Below, in pieces: positions 63,145 to 64,000 of a DNA stretch of 64,000 nt (position 1 is its first letter; every line of letters begins with the position of its first letter). Below the pieces are notes generated by a model that did not search any database, had not been told where the DNA came from, and saw only the letters and a list, made by a program, of their open reading frames with translations. The DNA lies in NCBI RefSeq assembly GCF_020497125.1, contig NC_059087.1:17703925-17767924 (forward strand), read 5' to 3'. Origin of the DNA: Mauremys mutica. Lineage: Eukaryota; Chordata; Testudines; Geoemydidae. Made by a program: the position numbers and the translations under genes.

Positions 63145-63507
63145 GCTCGCAGTGCTGTGGCGTCCACGCTGTAACCGACCAGAGAAGGGCGCGAACAGAT
63201 TTCCCGCCGGCGCTTTCAAGGAAGACAGGGAGGGCGGGATTGACGGTTCAATGACGACACATTTTTCCCCCCAGCATGCATTGGGGGGAAATCCCACAAT
63301 TCAAATGGGCAGCGGGGAGTGCGGGAACTGTGGGATAGGTTCCCACAGTGCACCGCTTCCAAAGTCGAAGCTGGCCCCGTGAATGTGGACTAAGAAGTTC
63401 GAATTTGTGTATTTAGTATGGATACACAAATTCGACTTATTAAGGTCGAATCCACAAATTCGACTTAAGTAGATTCGAAATAGTCCTGTAGTGTAGACAA
63501 GCCCTTA

Positions 63508-63710
63508 GTTTGCATCTCTTTCAAACTGAATTCTGTTATTTTGCACATGTTTCTAATCTTTCTAAGTCTTTGCATTTTCTCTGTCTTGATTGGAAGTCAA
63601 CTCTTCCCAATTTAACATTATCTACAGATTTCACTAGCATGCTTCCAGATAACTAACAAAGATCTTAAATACTCCAGGACTTAATACTGATCACTGATAC
63701 TAATGATACA
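63508..63710 (-). mobile_element. Decayed LINE, minus strand, right part (continues 53390-53992)
   Basis: Reversed, the segment resembles the RT region of a CR1/L2-type LINE (compare TTATCTACAGATTTCACTAG with the antisense FADDTKL region near 24850). Bringing 53992 and 63508 together would make one continuous remnant, so the Harbinger dimer landed inside it. Confidence 0.4.
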
Positions 63711-63780
63711 GATCCTCTTTGTAAATCGCTTTGATATCTTTGGATGAAAAGCGCTACGTAAGAACTAAGGTATTGGTGAT
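63711..63780 (+). repeat. Ancient interspersed repeat tail
   Basis: TTGTAAATCGCTTTGATATC, then TTTGGATGAAAAGCGCTACG, resemble a repeat tail common in reptile genomes. The remaining bases to 64000 show nothing recognisable. Confidence 0.4.
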
Positions 63781-64000
63781 ATTTTTGATATCCCATAAGA
63801 GATCTCTCACTCACCCCCTTGTTTGATAAACTGCTGTTACACTTTTGCTTTATACTCTCTTAGCTAGTTTTCAATGTGTATGTCCCCTGCACAAGGCAAT
63901 TTGAATTAATTTTTCAAGTAAGATTTTATGAGTTGATACTAAATCCTAACATATGCCCTGTACTGCATTCCCTTCAGACATTGGTTTTGAGATTCTGTCA

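Larger units (their letters stand above)
58751..63504 (-). mobile_element. PIF/Harbinger transposon, dimer copy 2B
   Basis: It begins GGCCTGGTCTACACTAGG directly after copy 2A and ends GTGTAGACAAGCCC followed by TTA (63505-63507). That TTA matches the TTA before copy 2A, so the dimer as a whole has one 3-bp target duplication. Length is 4754 bp. The Myb gene is intact; the transposase lost one C in a C run (62296-62298). The small 3'-UTR differences (near 61434 and 61604-61620) are also in C-rich runs. Confidence 0.93.
47543..64000 (+). other. PPIL2 intron 8 (5' part, more than 16 kb)
   Basis: It starts with GTAAAC and runs past the window edge. It contains four small elements (47815-48107, 50926-51223, 52219-52525, 52653-52824), a repeat at 51236-51303, and the Harbinger dimer. 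The stretches 48108-50925 and 51304-52210 show nothing recognisable apart from simple triplet runs near 49875. Confidence 0.8.

Noticed and set aside
47543..64000. PPIL2 exon 9
   Set aside because: I looked for the expected continuation (DPTNLDKF-like) after a splice acceptor and did not find it. It is probably beyond 64000.

Overview
This window is vertebrate genomic DNA, most likely from a turtle or a close relative. The evidence is a spliced vertebrate gene, CR1 LINE fragments, a tRNA-derived SINE with a CR1-like tail, many short hAT and Harbinger elements, and a DIRS remnant. No species can be fixed from the sequence alone. Nothing looks prokaryotic.

The only host gene I can support is PPIL2 (cyclophilin-like, U-box E3 ubiquitin ligase) on the + strand. 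Its CpG-island promoter lies around 7.96-8.79 kb. Eight coding exons (8450..47542) encode residues 1-159, exactly the length to the same junction in human PPIL2 as I remember it. The rest of the protein, including the cyclophilin domain, lies beyond the right edge. The introns are large: intron 5 is about 27.9 kb and intron 8 exceeds 16 kb. They are packed with transposons.

Layout: 1-1690 is a decayed DIRS retrotransposon. 1.7-7.9 kb holds small hAT elements, a CR1 3' end and GC-rich repeat DNA. 8.0-12.5 kb has the promoter and exons 1-5. 13508-19326 is a full-length PIF/Harbinger element (element 1) interrupted by a 1.6 kb hAT element that carries a minisatellite. 19.3-40.3 kb is intron with LINE, SINE, hAT, pogo-like and MITE insertions, including a hammerhead-like motif at 34.24 kb. 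40.3-47.5 kb has exons 6-8. 53996-63504 is a head-to-tail dimer of a second Harbinger family (copies 2A and 2B), inserted in an older LINE remnant in intron 8.

The Harbinger elements are the most interesting part. Each has a DDE transposase gene and a convergent, two-exon Myb/SANT-like gene. Inside the Myb intron, on the opposite strand, is a third small ORF (about 98-100 aa). This third ORF is about half identical between the two diverged element types, so it looks like a real component of these transposons. In the dimer, copy 2A has an intact transposase and a frameshifted Myb gene, while copy 2B has an intact Myb gene and a frameshifted transposase. The pair together still encodes every component, if the two one-base differences are not sequencing errors.
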